A stretch of 64,000 nucleotides of DNA from Pseudomonadota bacterium. GTDB lineage: Bacteria; Pseudomonadota; Gammaproteobacteria; Steroidobacterales; Steroidobacteraceae. The notes beneath the pieces were generated by a model. That model was given only the letters and a program-made list of their open reading frames with translations. It did not search any database and was not told the DNA's origin. The stretch is taken from contig JAJZUT010000006.1 in NCBI GenBank assembly GCA_021847105.1, positions 62,001-126,000 on the forward strand, given 5' to 3'. The translations under genes were made by a program, and so were the position numbers. Positions 36,434-45,761 of the stretch are shown one piece after another; the stretch's first letter is position 1; each line of letters begins with the position of its first letter.

Positions 36434-37042
36434 TCAGAACCAGTTGTAATTGAAGCTGATGCTGATGCGCTCGCCGACGGGATTGGCGGGTACCTCATGG
36501 CGCAGCCAGCTCTCGAACAGCACCAAGCTACCGGCGGTCGCCGGGATCTCGACCCACGGGCGGTTCGCGCGGCTTGCCGTACCCCGCCGCGGCGGAGCGG
36601 CCATCATCCGGTCGAGCCGGGGATCCTCCAGCTTCAGCGCCGCGCACCCACGCGGGGTCTTCAGGTAATACGTTCCGCTGATCGTCGCGAGTGGATGCAG
36701 ATGCAATCCGTGCGCAGTGCCGGGCGGCATGATATTCACCCAGCAATCGGTCATCGCGAGCGAGCGCCCGGTCAGATCAAGCTGCAGCGCACGGGCAAAC
36801 GCTCCAACGTGCGGGTCGATGGCGCGTTCGAGCGCGGCGAACGTCGGGGAAAGCCGCTGCATGCGGCAGGCCGAGCCGTACGAGGTGTATCCACCCGGAT
36901 AGTTCTTCGCCGACCAGCGTCGCCCGGCGGCATCATCAAGTCGCAGCTGCCGGCATTCGCGCAGCAGCCGCGGACCGAGACGGCCCGCGGCTGCCGAGCG
37001 ACGTGAATAGATCAGAGTCGGAAACAGCTTCTCGATACTCAT
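36434..37042 (-). CDS. Putative 2OG-Fe(II) oxygenase, TIGR02466 type
   Basis: 202 residues. The jelly-roll signature HLHPLATISGTYYL with CWVNIMPPGTAHGLHLHP upstream supplies the first His and an acidic or polar partner, and the distal FESWLRHEVPANP supplies the second His, while the Arg in VGERISISFNYNWF would bind 2-oxoglutarate. Members are uncharacterised oxygenases often linked to phage or secondary metabolism. N-terminus MSIEKLFPTLIY fits the family. Ends 24 bases upstream (in gene order) of aceA, same strand. Confidence 0.78.
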   Translation of the reverse strand: MSIEKLFPTLIYSRRSAAAGRLGPRLLRECRQLRLDDAAGRRWSAKNYPGGYTSYGSACRMQRLSPTFAALERAIDPHVGAFARALQLDLTGRSLAMTDCWVNIMPPGTAHGLHLHPLATISGTYYLKTPRGCAALKLEDPRLDRMMAAPPRRGTASRANRPWVEIPATAGSLVLFESWLRHEVPANPVGERISISFNYNWF

Positions 37043-37066
37043 CCACTCAGTATAACGGCGCTCTGC

Positions 37067-38365
37067 TCAAGCCGTCGCGAACTGCTGCTCCTCCGTGCTG
37101 CCCGCGAGCGCCGCGAGCGAAGAAGTACCGCCGGTGATCGCCTGCGTCAACTCGTCGAAATACCCGGCGCCGACCTCGCGCTGATGCCGCGTGGCGCTGT
37201 AGCCGTGCTGCTCGGCGGCGAACTCCGCCTGCTGCAGCTCGACATAGGCCGCCATCTGCCGCTCACGATAGCCGCGGGCCAGCTCAAACATCGAGAAGTT
37301 CAGCGCATGGAAGCCCGCCAGAGTGATGAACTGGAAGCGATAACCCATCGCGCCGAGTTCACGTTGGAAGCGCGCAATGGTCGGCTCATCGAGCTTGCGG
37401 CGCCAGTTGAACGAAGGCGAGCAGTTATATGCCAGCAGCTTGCCGGGATGGCGCTCGTGCACGCCCTCGGCGAAGCGGCGCGCCTCATCAAGATCGGGCT
37501 TGGCGGTCTCGCACCACAGCAGGTCTGCATACGGCGCATAGGCGCAGGCGCGCGCAATGGCCTGTTCGAGACCCGCGCGCACGTGAAAGAATCCCTCCGC
37601 GGTACGCGCCCGACCCGAGTCGATGAAGGGACGGTCGCGCTCGTCGACGTCGGCAGTGAGCAGACTCGAGCCCTCCGCGTCAGTGCGCGCGACCAGCACC
37701 GTCGGCACGTTGCACACATCGGCCGCGAGGCGCGCTGCCTGCAGCTTATTGATTGCCTCCTGAGTCGGCACCAACACCTTGCCACCCATGTGACCGCACT
37801 TCTTGGCCGAGGAGAGCTGATCCTCGAAGTGCACGCCCGCCGCACCGGCCTCGATCAGCTGCTTCATCAGCTCAAAGGCATTGAGTACCCCGCCGAATCC
37901 GGCCTCCGCGTCCGCCACAATGGGCTTCAGCCAATCAATACTGTCATCGCCCTCGGCATGGCAGATCTGGTCGGCCCGACGCAGCGTAGAGTTGATCCGG
38001 CGCACCACCGCCGGCACCGAGTCGGCCGGGTAGAGCGACTGATCGGGATACATCTGGCCGGCAAGATTCGCATCTGCAGCCACCTGCCAGCCGGACAGAT
38101 AGATCGCCTCGAGTCCGGCCTTCACCTGCTGCATGGCCTGGTTGCCGGTCAGCGCGCCGAGGGCGTTGATGAACGACCGCTCATTGAGCATGCGCCAGAG
38201 CTTCTCCGCAGTCAGTCGTGCCAGCGAATGCTCGACGGCAATCGTGCCGCGCAGCCGTACGACATCCTCGGCTCGATAGGTCCGCTCGATCCCGCGCCAG
38301 CGGGGGGAGTCTTGCCACGAGCGGCGCAGGTCGGCCGCACTCGGCAACTGTTCATTCGGTTTCAT
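37067..38365 (-). CDS. aceA: Isocitrate lyase
   Basis: 432 residues. Catalytic [11 protein letters not shown] loop, DAEAGFGG metal site and [19 protein letters not shown] are diagnostic of isocitrate lyase over the related PrpB. It cleaves isocitrate into succinate and glyoxylate. Follows aceB by 19 bases on the same strand, so the two glyoxylate-bypass genes form an operon. Confidence 0.96.
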   Translation of the reverse strand: MKPNEQLPSAADLRRSWQDSPRWRGIERTYRAEDVVRLRGTIAVEHSLARLTAEKLWRMLNERSFINALGALTGNQAMQQVKAGLEAIYLSGWQVAADANLAGQMYPDQSLYPADSVPAVVRRINSTLRRADQICHAEGDDSIDWLKPIVADAEAGFGGVLNAFELMKQLIEAGAAGVHFEDQLSSAKKCGHMGGKVLVPTQEAINKLQAARLAADVCNVPTVLVARTDAEGSSLLTADVDERDRPFIDSGRARTAEGFFHVRAGLEQAIARACAYAPYADLLWCETAKPDLDEARRFAEGVHERHPGKLLAYNCSPSFNWRRKLDEPTIARFQRELGAMGYRFQFITLAGFHALNFSMFELARGYRERQMAAYVELQQAEFAAEQHGYSATRHQREVGAGYFDELTQAITGGTSSLAALAGSTEEQQFATA

Positions 38366-38384
38366 AGCGAGGGTACTCCAGGCG

Positions 38385-40022
38385 TCAGTCGATCAGTTCG
38401 TAAGCGGGCAGCGTCAGAAACTCATCAAAGGTGTCCTGCTTGATCATTCGCTCCATCAAGCGCGCAGCGCTCGGAAACACCCCACCGAGCAGTCGCGCGG
38501 CGCCCACTTCCTGGTGGATCCGATCGAGCTCCTCGGCGAACAGCCGGTCGATACGCTCGGGGGTGACCTGCTGCTGGTCGCTCGTGCGCGCGCCATGGTG
38601 CATCCACTGCCACAGCTGCGCGCGAGAGATCTCGGCAGTGGCGGCATCCTCCATGAGGTTGTACAGCGGGACGCAGCCATTGCCCCGCAGCCAAGCCTCC
38701 AGGTACTGCACGCCCACCCGGATGTTGTTACGGATTCCCTCCTCCGTGATCGTACCGCCGGGCACACGCAACAAATCTTCGCGCCGCACCGCGACCTCGG
38801 CACGCTGCACGTGCAATTGGTTTGGTCCGCTCATGACGGTGTCAAAGGCGGCGCGTGCGACCGGCGCAAGCCCAGGATGGGCAATCCACGTCCCGTCGTG
38901 CCCGGCGCGCGCCTCGCGCAGCTTGTCGGCGCGCACACGCTCCATGGCAATTGTGTTGGCCTCAGGATCGCGAACCGGAATCTGGGCGGCCATGCCGCCC
39001 ATTGCATGGGCACCACGGCGATGGCAGGTCTGAATCAACAGATCCACGTAGGATTTTAGAAAGTGCCGGTCCATCGTCACCTGCGACCGGTCCGGCAGCA
39101 GATATTCGCGACGGTTGCGCAGCTTCTTGATGAAGCTGAAGATGTAGTCCCAACGCCCGCAGTTCAGGCCCGTCACGTACGGACGCAGCTCGAACAGAAT
39201 CTCGTCCATCTCAAACGCCGCCGGCAACGTCTCGATAAGCACGGTCACTCTGATCGTGCCGCGCTTCAGTCCCAGGGCGTCCTCAGCCGCGGCGAACACC
39301 TCGCTCCACAATCGCGCCTCGAGATGACTCTCCAGCTTCGGCAGATAGAAATACGGACCGGTTCGGGCGCGGGCCAGCGCCTCGTGATTGCGCGCCAGGT
39401 ACAGTGCGAAGTCGAACAACGCACCGGCGACCGGCTCACCATCCACCCACACGTGCTTTTCCGGCAGATGCCAGCCGCGTGGCCGCACGATCAGGGTCGC
39501 GCGGCGTTGCCCGAGACGATACATCTTGCCGCTTCCCGGGTCGCAGTAACTGATCGCGCCGTCGAGTGCATCGGCGAGGTTGATCTGTCCCTGCACCAAA
39601 TTGCGCCAGGTGGGACTGCAGGAGTCCTCGAAGTCGGCCATGAATGCGCACACCGGAGCATTCAGCGCATTGATGATCATCTTACGATCCACGGGACCGG
39701 TGATCTCAACGCGCCGATCGATGAGATCGTGCGGCACCGGCGCGATGTGCCAGTTGCCACAACGCACATCGGCCGTCTGCGGCAGGAAATCCGGCAGATC
39801 GCCGTCGTCGAAACCCTGCTGCCGGCGGGTGCGCGCCGCGAGCAGCTCCAGGCGCCGCGGGTTGAACTTGCGATGCAACTGCGCCAGCAACTGCAGCGCG
39901 CCCGCGGTCAACACTTCACCAGATCGCTCGACGGGAGGGCCGGCGACGACGACCGCAGGCGTGAGCGCAGGGGCAGCCGCGCGCGCGGCGGATGGGGCCA
40001 GGGATGCGGTGCTCGTGTTCAT
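38385..40022 (-). CDS. aceB: Malate synthase A
   Basis: 545 residues, the AceB length. Motifs [37 protein letters not shown] and [18 protein letters not shown] include catalytic Arg and Asp positions of malate synthase. It condenses glyoxylate with acetyl-CoA. Start at 40022 begins [13 protein letters not shown]; an in-frame ATG 12 bases further upstream (40034) is equally possible, and neither has a clear ribosome binding site. First gene of aceBA, divergent from the scfR/ramB-like regulator. Confidence 0.95.
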   Translation of the reverse strand: MNTSTASLAPSAARAAAPALTPAVVVAGPPVERSGEVLTAGALQLLAQLHRKFNPRRLELLAARTRRQQGFDDGDLPDFLPQTADVRCGNWHIAPVPHDLIDRRVEITGPVDRKMIINALNAPVCAFMADFEDSCSPTWRNLVQGQINLADALDGAISYCDPGSGKMYRLGQRRATLIVRPRGWHLPEKHVWVDGEPVAGALFDFALYLARNHEALARARTGPYFYLPKLESHLEARLWSEVFAAAEDALGLKRGTIRVTVLIETLPAAFEMDEILFELRPYVTGLNCGRWDYIFSFIKKLRNRREYLLPDRSQVTMDRHFLKSYVDLLIQTCHRRGAHAMGGMAAQIPVRDPEANTIAMERVRADKLREARAGHDGTWIAHPGLAPVARAAFDTVMSGPNQLHVQRAEVAVRREDLLRVPGGTITEEGIRNNIRVGVQYLEAWLRGNGCVPLYNLMEDAATAEISRAQLWQWMHHGARTSDQQQVTPERIDRLFAEELDRIHQEVGAARLLGGVFPSAARLMERMIKQDTFDEFLTLPAYELID

Positions 40023-40052
40023 GGGACCGAGCATAGCCCCGGAGATAAGAGT

Positions 40053-40094
40053 AATTTGACTAAGGAAACTTCACATTGTTAATTTCACAACTCC
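40053..40094. promoter_or_regulatory. Three direct repeats at 14-bp period plus the regulator's promoter
   Basis: AATTTGACT (40053-40061), AACTTCACA (40067-40075) and AATTTCACA (40081-40089), each starting exactly 14 bases after the previous; consensus AAyTTsACw. The array covers a good sigma-70 promoter for the regulator, TTGACT (40056-40061), spacing 16, GTTAAT (40078-40083), and lies about 30 bases ahead of aceB. Likely operator of the ScfR/RamB-type regulator. Confidence 0.6.
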
Positions 40095-40129
40095 GGGGCC
40101 GAACCCCGTCGAGACGCCCAGGTGCCACC

Positions 40130-41680
40130 ATGCCGCCATTGCTGCGCAAAGGACACTTCCTCGGAGCGAAGCTGCGCGAGCTGCGCAAACGCAACGGACT
40201 CACGCTCGAGGAACTCTCCTCGCGCTGCATCCAGCGCGATGCGCAGCGAGCGCCCTCGGTGTCGTATCTGAGCATGATTGAGAGCGGCAAGCGGGTGCCC
40301 TCGAGCGAGCTGCTGGAGTTGCTCGCGGCAGTCTTTCAACGCGATCCAAACTGGTTTCTCGATGAGAGCGGCGGAGCGGAGCTGGGCTCGATGTCTGCAC
40401 CCGCCGGCGGCGCGGCCAAGGTCCCGTTGGAGCCAGCGTTTCTCTTCTCGAAGGAGGTGCTGCAGGCGGCGATCCCGGAGCTGCTGCAGCAGACCGGCAC
40501 CAGCGGGCGGCAGTTCGCACATCTGCTAATCCGCACCCACCAGGAATTCTCACGCAATGACTTCCCGGATCTCGAGCGCGCCGCCGAGGAGATTGGCGAG
40601 CGGAAATTCCCGCTCGGAGTGGAGGAGTTGCTGCGCCTGACACGCCGCGCCGGCCTCGAAATTCGCTGGTTTGAGCGCAAGCCGGTGCTGGCGCGCGACA
40701 AGGACCGCGAGGTGCGCAGCATGGTGCGCTCGTTCTTCGAGCCGCCGCGCTACGTCTATGCCAATCGAGCCCTGCAGTCGGATCCGGCGCGTTTGAAATT
40801 TGATCTCGCTGCGCACATCGCCCACAAGGTGCTGCACGGCGGCGACGGCCTGAAGTCCGCGCACGCCACCGGCGGGGAAATGGGCGGCAGCCCGGAGGGC
40901 GCATCGGCGGCCGGCATGAACGCCGAGGATGTGCTGCACGCCTGGCGGGATTTCGAATGCAGCTTCTTCGCCGGCGCGCTGCTTGCACCGCGCGCGCCAT
41001 TCCGGCGCTTCCTCGCTCGCGAACGGTACCGCGTCGAAGCCGGTGCGAAACTCGAATTGACACCCGCGGTCGTCATGCGCCGCATGACCAAAGTCTCCCC
41101 TTACCCGTATTGGCATTTTTTCGACGCCTATCCGCCGGGATATCTGCGCGCCGTATACCGTGGCAACGGCATCCCGCTACCCTGGGGCAATCTCGCTCAG
41201 GTGAGCGATCCGTGCCCGAACTGGGCCGTGTTTCGCATGCTCGGTGGCGATCGCGACACCGGGTCGCAAATCTCGGTGCTGCGCGACGGGAGCCGCTCGC
41301 TGCTGTACTGCTGCCACTCGCGCCGTGTGCGCGACATGGCAGGAAATCCTCATGTTCTGTCCGTCGGGGTCGACCTTGCGCCGGCGCTCGACGCGAATGG
41401 CGCCTCGAGCGCCGAGTTGACCGAGGCCATCCTCACCGAGTGCCTGCGCGACGGAGGAGAGGCGCGTCCGCCGAAGGCCGCGCGGGCCGCGCTGCAGGCG
41501 GTCGCCAATGTGTTGAACATCGCCTGGATCGACGCGGCGCTCGAACGGCCCGCGCACATCATCTGTCCGCGCAGCTCGAGTTGTCCGCGTCCCGAGCGCT
41601 GCGCGGAGGCCAAGCAGCGTCTCTCGCGCGCCCGGGAAATCGACGAGGTGCGCGCGGAGATTCTGGGCGCGCCGCGTTGA
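40130..41680 (+). CDS. ScfR/RamB-type short-chain acyl/acetate metabolism regulator
   Basis: 516 residues. N-terminal XRE helix-turn-helix (GAKLRELRKRNGLTLEELSSRC...VSYLSMIESGKRVPSS), a middle IrrE/peptidase-like region with AAHIAHKVLHGGDG (a degenerate HExxH), and a C-terminal DUF2083 with a cysteine cluster ICPRSSSCPRPERC. This layout is RamB/ScfR, which senses acetate or propionate metabolism and controls aceA/aceB and prp genes. ATG at 40130 was chosen at the family N-terminus; the longer frame starts with TTG and spans the promoter. Divergent from aceBA, so it probably regulates them. Confidence 0.88.
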   Translation: MPPLLRKGHFLGAKLRELRKRNGLTLEELSSRCIQRDAQRAPSVSYLSMIESGKRVPSSELLELLAAVFQRDPNWFLDESGGAELGSMSAPAGGAAKVPLEPAFLFSKEVLQAAIPELLQQTGTSGRQFAHLLIRTHQEFSRNDFPDLERAAEEIGERKFPLGVEELLRLTRRAGLEIRWFERKPVLARDKDREVRSMVRSFFEPPRYVYANRALQSDPARLKFDLAAHIAHKVLHGGDGLKSAHATGGEMGGSPEGASAAGMNAEDVLHAWRDFECSFFAGALLAPRAPFRRFLARERYRVEAGAKLELTPAVVMRRMTKVSPYPYWHFFDAYPPGYLRAVYRGNGIPLPWGNLAQVSDPCPNWAVFRMLGGDRDTGSQISVLRDGSRSLLYCCHSRRVRDMAGNPHVLSVGVDLAPALDANGASSAELTEAILTECLRDGGEARPPKAARAALQAVANVLNIAWIDAALERPAHIICPRSSSCPRPERCAEAKQRLSRAREIDEVRAEILGAPR

Positions 41681-42958
41681 TCAGAGCCGAGTCGGCATGA
41701 AGATCGTCGCAGGATGCTCGAGAAGTTCCTTCAGTGCCTGAATCATCGCTGCCGCGTCATAGCCGTCCACGAAGCGATGATCGAACGATGACGACAGGTT
41801 CATCATGCGTCGCACCACCACCGCGCCGTCGGCGACAACCGGCCGCTCGACCGCTCGATTGACACCGAGGATGGCCACCTCCGGCGCATTGATGATCGGC
41901 GTGCTCGCAATTCCACCGAGCTTGCCAAGACTGGTGAGCGTGATGGTCGAGCCGCTCAGCTCCGCGCGCGTGGCCTTGTTCTGTCGCGCGGCCTCCGTCA
42001 CCCGGCGCATCTCGGCAGCAATCTCCCACAGCGAGAGCCGCGCGGCATCGTGCACCACCGGAACCTTCAGGCCATCAGGCGTCTGCGTTGCAACGCCGAC
42101 ATGCACGGCGCGGTGACGAATGATCACGCCACGCTCTGCGTCATAGTGAGCATTGCACTGCGGAAAGTCCGCGAGCACCCGGACCAGCGCGAGCACCAGA
42201 AACGGCAGGTAGGTGAGTGCCGGTGCGCCCGCGGCGAGCCGGCCGTTCAGATGCCGGCGCAGCCCCTCGAGTTCGGTCACGTCGAGTTCCTCGACATACG
42301 AGAAATGCGGGATGGTGCGCTTGCTTTCGCTCATGCGCTGAGCGATGAGGCGACGCACGCCAATGACCTTGATTTCCTCGTACGCCGGAGCTCCTGGCTC
42401 TGTGGCACCCGCTGCGCTGCGGCGCGTCTCGCCCGCTTCGCCGCGCAGGTACGCCTCGAGGTCCTGTCGGCGGATCCGACCCTGCGGACCGCTGCCAGGT
42501 ACGGCGCGCAGATCGACTCCCGCCTCGTGAGCGCGCCGCCGATTCGCCGGCGAAGTCATCACGCGCCCGCGCGTGAGCTCACCGCCAATCTCAGTGTTGC
42601 ACGCGCCCTCGCTCTGTGAGGTCACGCCCACATCGCTGCGGGCGGGCTCGGCCGTCGCCATCGCCGCGGCAGCCTGCGGCACGACCTCGTGCGGCGCTGG
42701 CGCGCCCGCCGAAGCAGCGCCGGTTTCGAGCGCGATCAGTTCGGCACCGACGGCGACCAGATCGCCCGGCTTGCCGGTAGTGGAGAGCACCGTGCCGCTC
42801 ACCGGCGAGGGCACCTCTACCGCCGCCTTCTCGGTCATGACCTCGACCAGGACTTGTTCTTCTTCGACGACATCGCCAGGCTCGACATGCCAAGCGACGA
42901 TCTCCGCGGACACCGTGCCCTCACCGAGATCCGGCAGCTTAAAAACGTAACGGCTCAT
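41681..42958 (-). CDS. bkdB: Branched-chain 2-oxoacid dehydrogenase E2, dihydrolipoyl acyltransferase
   Basis: 425 residues. Lipoyl domain with the modified Lys44 in VEVMTEKAAVEVP, a linker rich in Ala/Glu, a peripheral-subunit binding domain (SPANRRRAHEAGVDL to RRQDLEAYL, about 135-170), and a catalytic domain ending in the SSSFDHRFVDGYDAA active site. It transfers acyl groups to CoA. Its stop abuts that of the convergent regulator gene, making TGATCA, with no room for a terminator. It overlaps E1beta by ATGA. No E3 gene is next to it. Confidence 0.92.
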   Translation of the reverse strand: MSRYVFKLPDLGEGTVSAEIVAWHVEPGDVVEEEQVLVEVMTEKAAVEVPSPVSGTVLSTTGKPGDLVAVGAELIALETGAASAGAPAPHEVVPQAAAAMATAEPARSDVGVTSQSEGACNTEIGGELTRGRVMTSPANRRRAHEAGVDLRAVPGSGPQGRIRRQDLEAYLRGEAGETRRSAAGATEPGAPAYEEIKVIGVRRLIAQRMSESKRTIPHFSYVEELDVTELEGLRRHLNGRLAAGAPALTYLPFLVLALVRVLADFPQCNAHYDAERGVIIRHRAVHVGVATQTPDGLKVPVVHDAARLSLWEIAAEMRRVTEAARQNKATRAELSGSTITLTSLGKLGGIASTPIINAPEVAILGVNRAVERPVVADGAVVVRRMMNLSSSFDHRFVDGYDAAAMIQALKELLEHPATIFMPTRL

Positions 42959-43971
42959 CGCGCCTCCATTACACCGCGCAACGCCGCGGCGATGCGCGCC
43001 GGACCTGGGAAATAATCCCACTCGAACGCGTGCGGATACGGGGTGTCCCAACCGGTCACGCGGGCGATCGGCGCCTCGAGATGCCAGAAGCACTCCTCCT
43101 GGATCGTCGCCGAGAGCTCCGCGCCGAAGCCGCTGAAGCGAGTCGCCTCGTGCACGATGACGCACCGCCCGGTCTTGCAGACCGACGTGCACAGCGTATC
43201 GACATCGAGTGGCACCAGCGTGCGCACGTCGATGATCTCGGCGTCGACGCCAGCCAGCTCGACTGCAGCGGCGGCCACGTGCACCATCGTGCCATAGGTG
43301 AGCAGCGTGACATCCGAGCCGCCGCGGACGATCTCGGCCTTGCCGATCGGAATCGTGTAGTGGCCTTCGGGAACTTCGCCCTTCGGATGAGCGCTCCAGG
43401 GCAGCGCCGGCTTGTGCGGATCGCCGTCAAACGGTCCGTTGTAGATGCGCTTCGGCTCGAAGAACACCACCGGATCCTCGTCCTCGATGGAGCTGATCAG
43501 CAGCCCCTTGGCATCGTACGGGTTGGAGGGCATCACGACTTTGATGCCGCAGACGTGTGTAAAGACACCTTCCGGGCTTTGCGAGTGCGTTTGTCCGCCG
43601 CGGATGCCGCCACCGCAGGGCGTGCGGATCGTCACCGGAGCACAAAAATCCCCCGCGGTGCGATAGCGCAGTCGCGCCAACTCGCTCACGATCTGGTCGA
43701 AAGCCGGATAAATGTAATCGGCGAATTGGATTTCAGCCACCGGACGCAAGCCGTTCACGCCCATGCCAATTGCCGTTGCGACAATGCCGCCTTCCGATAT
43801 CGGCGTGTCGAGCACGCGGTGTTCGCCGTATTTGCGCTGCAGTCCATCGGTGCAGCGGAATACGCCACCGAAGTAGCCGACGTCCTCACCGAACACCACA
43901 ACGCGCGGGTCCCGTCCGAGCATGACATCGAGGGCGGAGTTGATCGCATGCACCATGTTCATCTGGGCCAC
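42955..43971 (-). CDS. bkdA2: Branched-chain 2-oxoacid dehydrogenase E1 beta
   Basis: 338 residues, transketolase pyrimidine and C-terminal domains: VVVFGEDVGYFGGVFRCTDG, IRTPCGGGIRGGQTHSQSPEG (substrate channel), and TRFSGFGAELSATIQE. It pairs with E1alpha to decarboxylate 2-oxoisovalerate, 2-oxoisocaproate and 2-oxo-3-methylvalerate. GTG start at 43971 with GGAG eight bases upstream; the next ATG four residues in is possible. Three bases after E1alpha. Confidence 0.92.
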   Translation of the reverse strand: MAQMNMVHAINSALDVMLGRDPRVVVFGEDVGYFGGVFRCTDGLQRKYGEHRVLDTPISEGGIVATAIGMGVNGLRPVAEIQFADYIYPAFDQIVSELARLRYRTAGDFCAPVTIRTPCGGGIRGGQTHSQSPEGVFTHVCGIKVVMPSNPYDAKGLLISSIEDEDPVVFFEPKRIYNGPFDGDPHKPALPWSAHPKGEVPEGHYTIPIGKAEIVRGGSDVTLLTYGTMVHVAAAAVELAGVDAEIIDVRTLVPLDVDTLCTSVCKTGRCVIVHEATRFSGFGAELSATIQEECFWHLEAPIARVTGWDTPYPHAFEWDYFPGPARIAAALRGVMEAR

Positions 43972-43974
43972 GGC

Positions 43975-45252
43975 TCACTCCTTCCCGCTCGGGGCCTGAA
44001 CATCGCCCGGTGCTTGCTGCGCGGCGAGCAGCCGCCGCAGTTCCTCGCGCTGGCGCTTCAGATGCGGTGGCATCTCGTGGAACACGTCCTCGAACATGCT
44101 CAACGGATCGAGCGACACGCCCTCGGTCAGCGTCCCGTAGCTGACCGCCTCCTTCCAACAGGCGGTCACGTGCGCTTCGAGTTCACGCTCGAGCGCGGCG
44201 TGGCGCTCCTCAGTCCATTCTCCCAGCCCGATCAGGTGCTCCTTCAGACGCGTAATTGGATCGCCGAGCGGCCATGCCTGCCACTCCTCCTTGGGACGGT
44301 AGCGTGCCGGGTCATCGCTGGTCGAATGCGCCGCCGCGCGGTAAGTCACGTGCTCGATCAGCGTCGGCCCGCCGCTCGCGCGGGCCCGTTCCGCGGCCCA
44401 CCGGGTCACCGCGTACACCGCCAGGAAATCGTTGCCGTCGACACGCACCCCGGGTATGCCATAGCCGGGCCCGCGTTGCGCAAATGTACGGCGCTCGCCG
44501 CCCGCGAAGCCCTGGAAGCTGGAGATTGCCCACTGGTTGTTGACCAGATTCAGGATCACCGGCGCCTGGTACACCGCCGCGAAGGTCATCGCGTGATGAA
44601 AATCGGCCTCAGCGCTTGAACCCTCGCCGATCCAGCTGGCGGCGATGCGGTCCTCGCCCTTGATGGCCGCGGCCATCGCCCAACCCACCGCCTGCGGGAA
44701 TTGCGTGGCGAGATTGCCCGAGATGGAGAAAATGTTGCCCTCTGCCCAGTGATACATGACCGGCATCTGCCGGCCGCGGCACATGTCGCGCGTATTGGAG
44801 AGGCACTGGCACATCAGCTCGACCAGGCTCTTGCCCCGCGTAATGAACAAGCCCTGCGTGCGATAGGAGGGAAAGAGCATGTCGCGCGGCTGCAGCGCCA
44901 TGCACGGCGCCACCGCAACGGCTTCCTCGCCCGTGGATTTCATGTAGAAGGAGATGCGCCCCTGGCGCTGCATGCGCTGCATGCGCTCATCGAAATGGCG
45001 CGTGAGCAGCATGTGCCGCAGCGCCACCTGCAGCTCCTGCGGCTCCAGATGCGGATTCCAGGGCCCGAGCGCCTGGCCGCGCTCATCGAGCACGCGCACT
45101 AGGCCGGTCCCCAACTGCTCGATCTCGAGCGCCGGGGCGAGCGTGTCCGGGCGGGCCTCACCCCCTGCAGGCGGGATGTGCAGATAGCTGAAATCCGGCT
45201 TCTCCCCCGGGCGGGCCGGAGGATGAGGAACGTGCAGGCGCGACTGCGTCAT
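43975..45252 (-). CDS. bkdA1: Branched-chain 2-oxoacid dehydrogenase E1 alpha
   Basis: 425 residues. Thiamine-diphosphate motif begins IGEGSSAEADFHHA (Glu in place of the common Asp in GDG) and ends NLVNNQWAIS; the SYRTQGLFITRG and AAAHSTSDDPARYR loops match BCKDH E1alpha (the latter is the phosphorylation loop in mitochondria). First gene of the three-gene operon. Its 173-base upstream gap carries repeated RTGCAY motifs. Confidence 0.92.
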   Translation of the reverse strand: MTQSRLHVPHPPARPGEKPDFSYLHIPPAGGEARPDTLAPALEIEQLGTGLVRVLDERGQALGPWNPHLEPQELQVALRHMLLTRHFDERMQRMQRQGRISFYMKSTGEEAVAVAPCMALQPRDMLFPSYRTQGLFITRGKSLVELMCQCLSNTRDMCRGRQMPVMYHWAEGNIFSISGNLATQFPQAVGWAMAAAIKGEDRIAASWIGEGSSAEADFHHAMTFAAVYQAPVILNLVNNQWAISSFQGFAGGERRTFAQRGPGYGIPGVRVDGNDFLAVYAVTRWAAERARASGGPTLIEHVTYRAAAHSTSDDPARYRPKEEWQAWPLGDPITRLKEHLIGLGEWTEERHAALERELEAHVTACWKEAVSYGTLTEGVSLDPLSMFEDVFHEMPPHLKRQREELRRLLAAQQAPGDVQAPSGKE

Positions 45253-45316
45253 GGATGCTGAGCCTTGTCACCGGCGTTGTCCGGCAGAGTGCAAATATTA
45301 CCGCCCCGAAAGCGCA

Positions 45317-45363
45317 ATGCATCTTCCAATCCGTGCATAAATCGTGCACTTGACGCAATGCAC
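45317..45363. promoter_or_regulatory. Four RTGCAY motifs upstream of the BCKDH operon
   Basis: ATGCAT (45317-45322), GTGCAT (45333-45338), GTGCAC (45344-45349) and ATGCAC (45358-45363) lie within 47 bases; the middle pair also form GTGCA-N7-TGCAC, an inverted repeat. The position between the divergent bkd and yciH genes suggests a regulator-binding array, possibly for an Lrp/BkdR-like protein. Confidence 0.45.
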
Positions 45364-45388
45364 ATCGCACACGGCTCGGCAGGACGGG

Positions 45389-45418
45389 TTGGCGCGAACG
45401 CAGCGGGACGGCCATAAT
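45389..45418 (+). promoter_or_regulatory. Probable promoter of yciH
   Basis: TTGGCG (45389-45394), spacing 18, CATAAT (45413-45418), with the GTG start only seven bases further. No ribosome binding site is visible, so the transcript may be leaderless. Confidence 0.45.
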
Positions 45419-45425
45419 CGCTGCC

Positions 45426-45761
45426 GTGAAATCCTACCCTACCGCCCGCGGCGTCGTACTGCGCAACCGCCCCGCCACCGCCGAACGCACTGCCGGGACC
45501 GCCTCCCGTACAAGCGGCGAACCGGGGCGCGTGCGCGTCGCGCGTGAAGTCGCCGGCCGTGGCGGCAAGGCCGTGACAGTCATTCTCGGCCTGGCACTGC
45601 CACCGGCGCAGCTCGAGGCGCTCGGGCGGGAGTTGAAAAAACTCTGCGGCGCCGGCGGCGCGATCCGCGACGGCCGCATCGAGATTCAGGGCGAACATCG
45701 TGACCGGCTGGTCGAGGCGCTGCGCCAGCGCGGCTACGAGGCCAAGCGCTCCGGCGGCTAG
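45426..45761 (+). CDS. yciH: SUI1-type translation initiation factor homologue YciH
   Basis: 111 residues, GTG start. eIF1/SUI1 fold with GRVRVAREVAGRGGKAVTVILGL, KLKKLCGAGGAIRDG-like segment and IEIQGEHRDRLVEALRQRGY. YciH is thought to act in start-site fidelity or translation under stress. Its last four bases overlap the convergent hemJ stop. No ribosome binding site precedes the GTG. Confidence 0.88.
   Translation: MKSYPTARGVVLRNRPATAERTAGTASRTSGEPGRVRVAREVAGRGGKAVTVILGLALPPAQLEALGRELKKLCGAGGAIRDGRIEIQGEHRDRLVEALRQRGYEAKRSGG

Noticed and set aside
37184-40082. Two long plus-strand frames (419 and 339 codons) across aceA and aceB
   Set aside because: Shadows of the glyoxylate genes; they also lack starts with ribosome binding sites.
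43030-44619. A 529-codon plus-strand frame across the BCKDH E1 genes
   Set aside because: Antisense shadow of two unambiguous genes.
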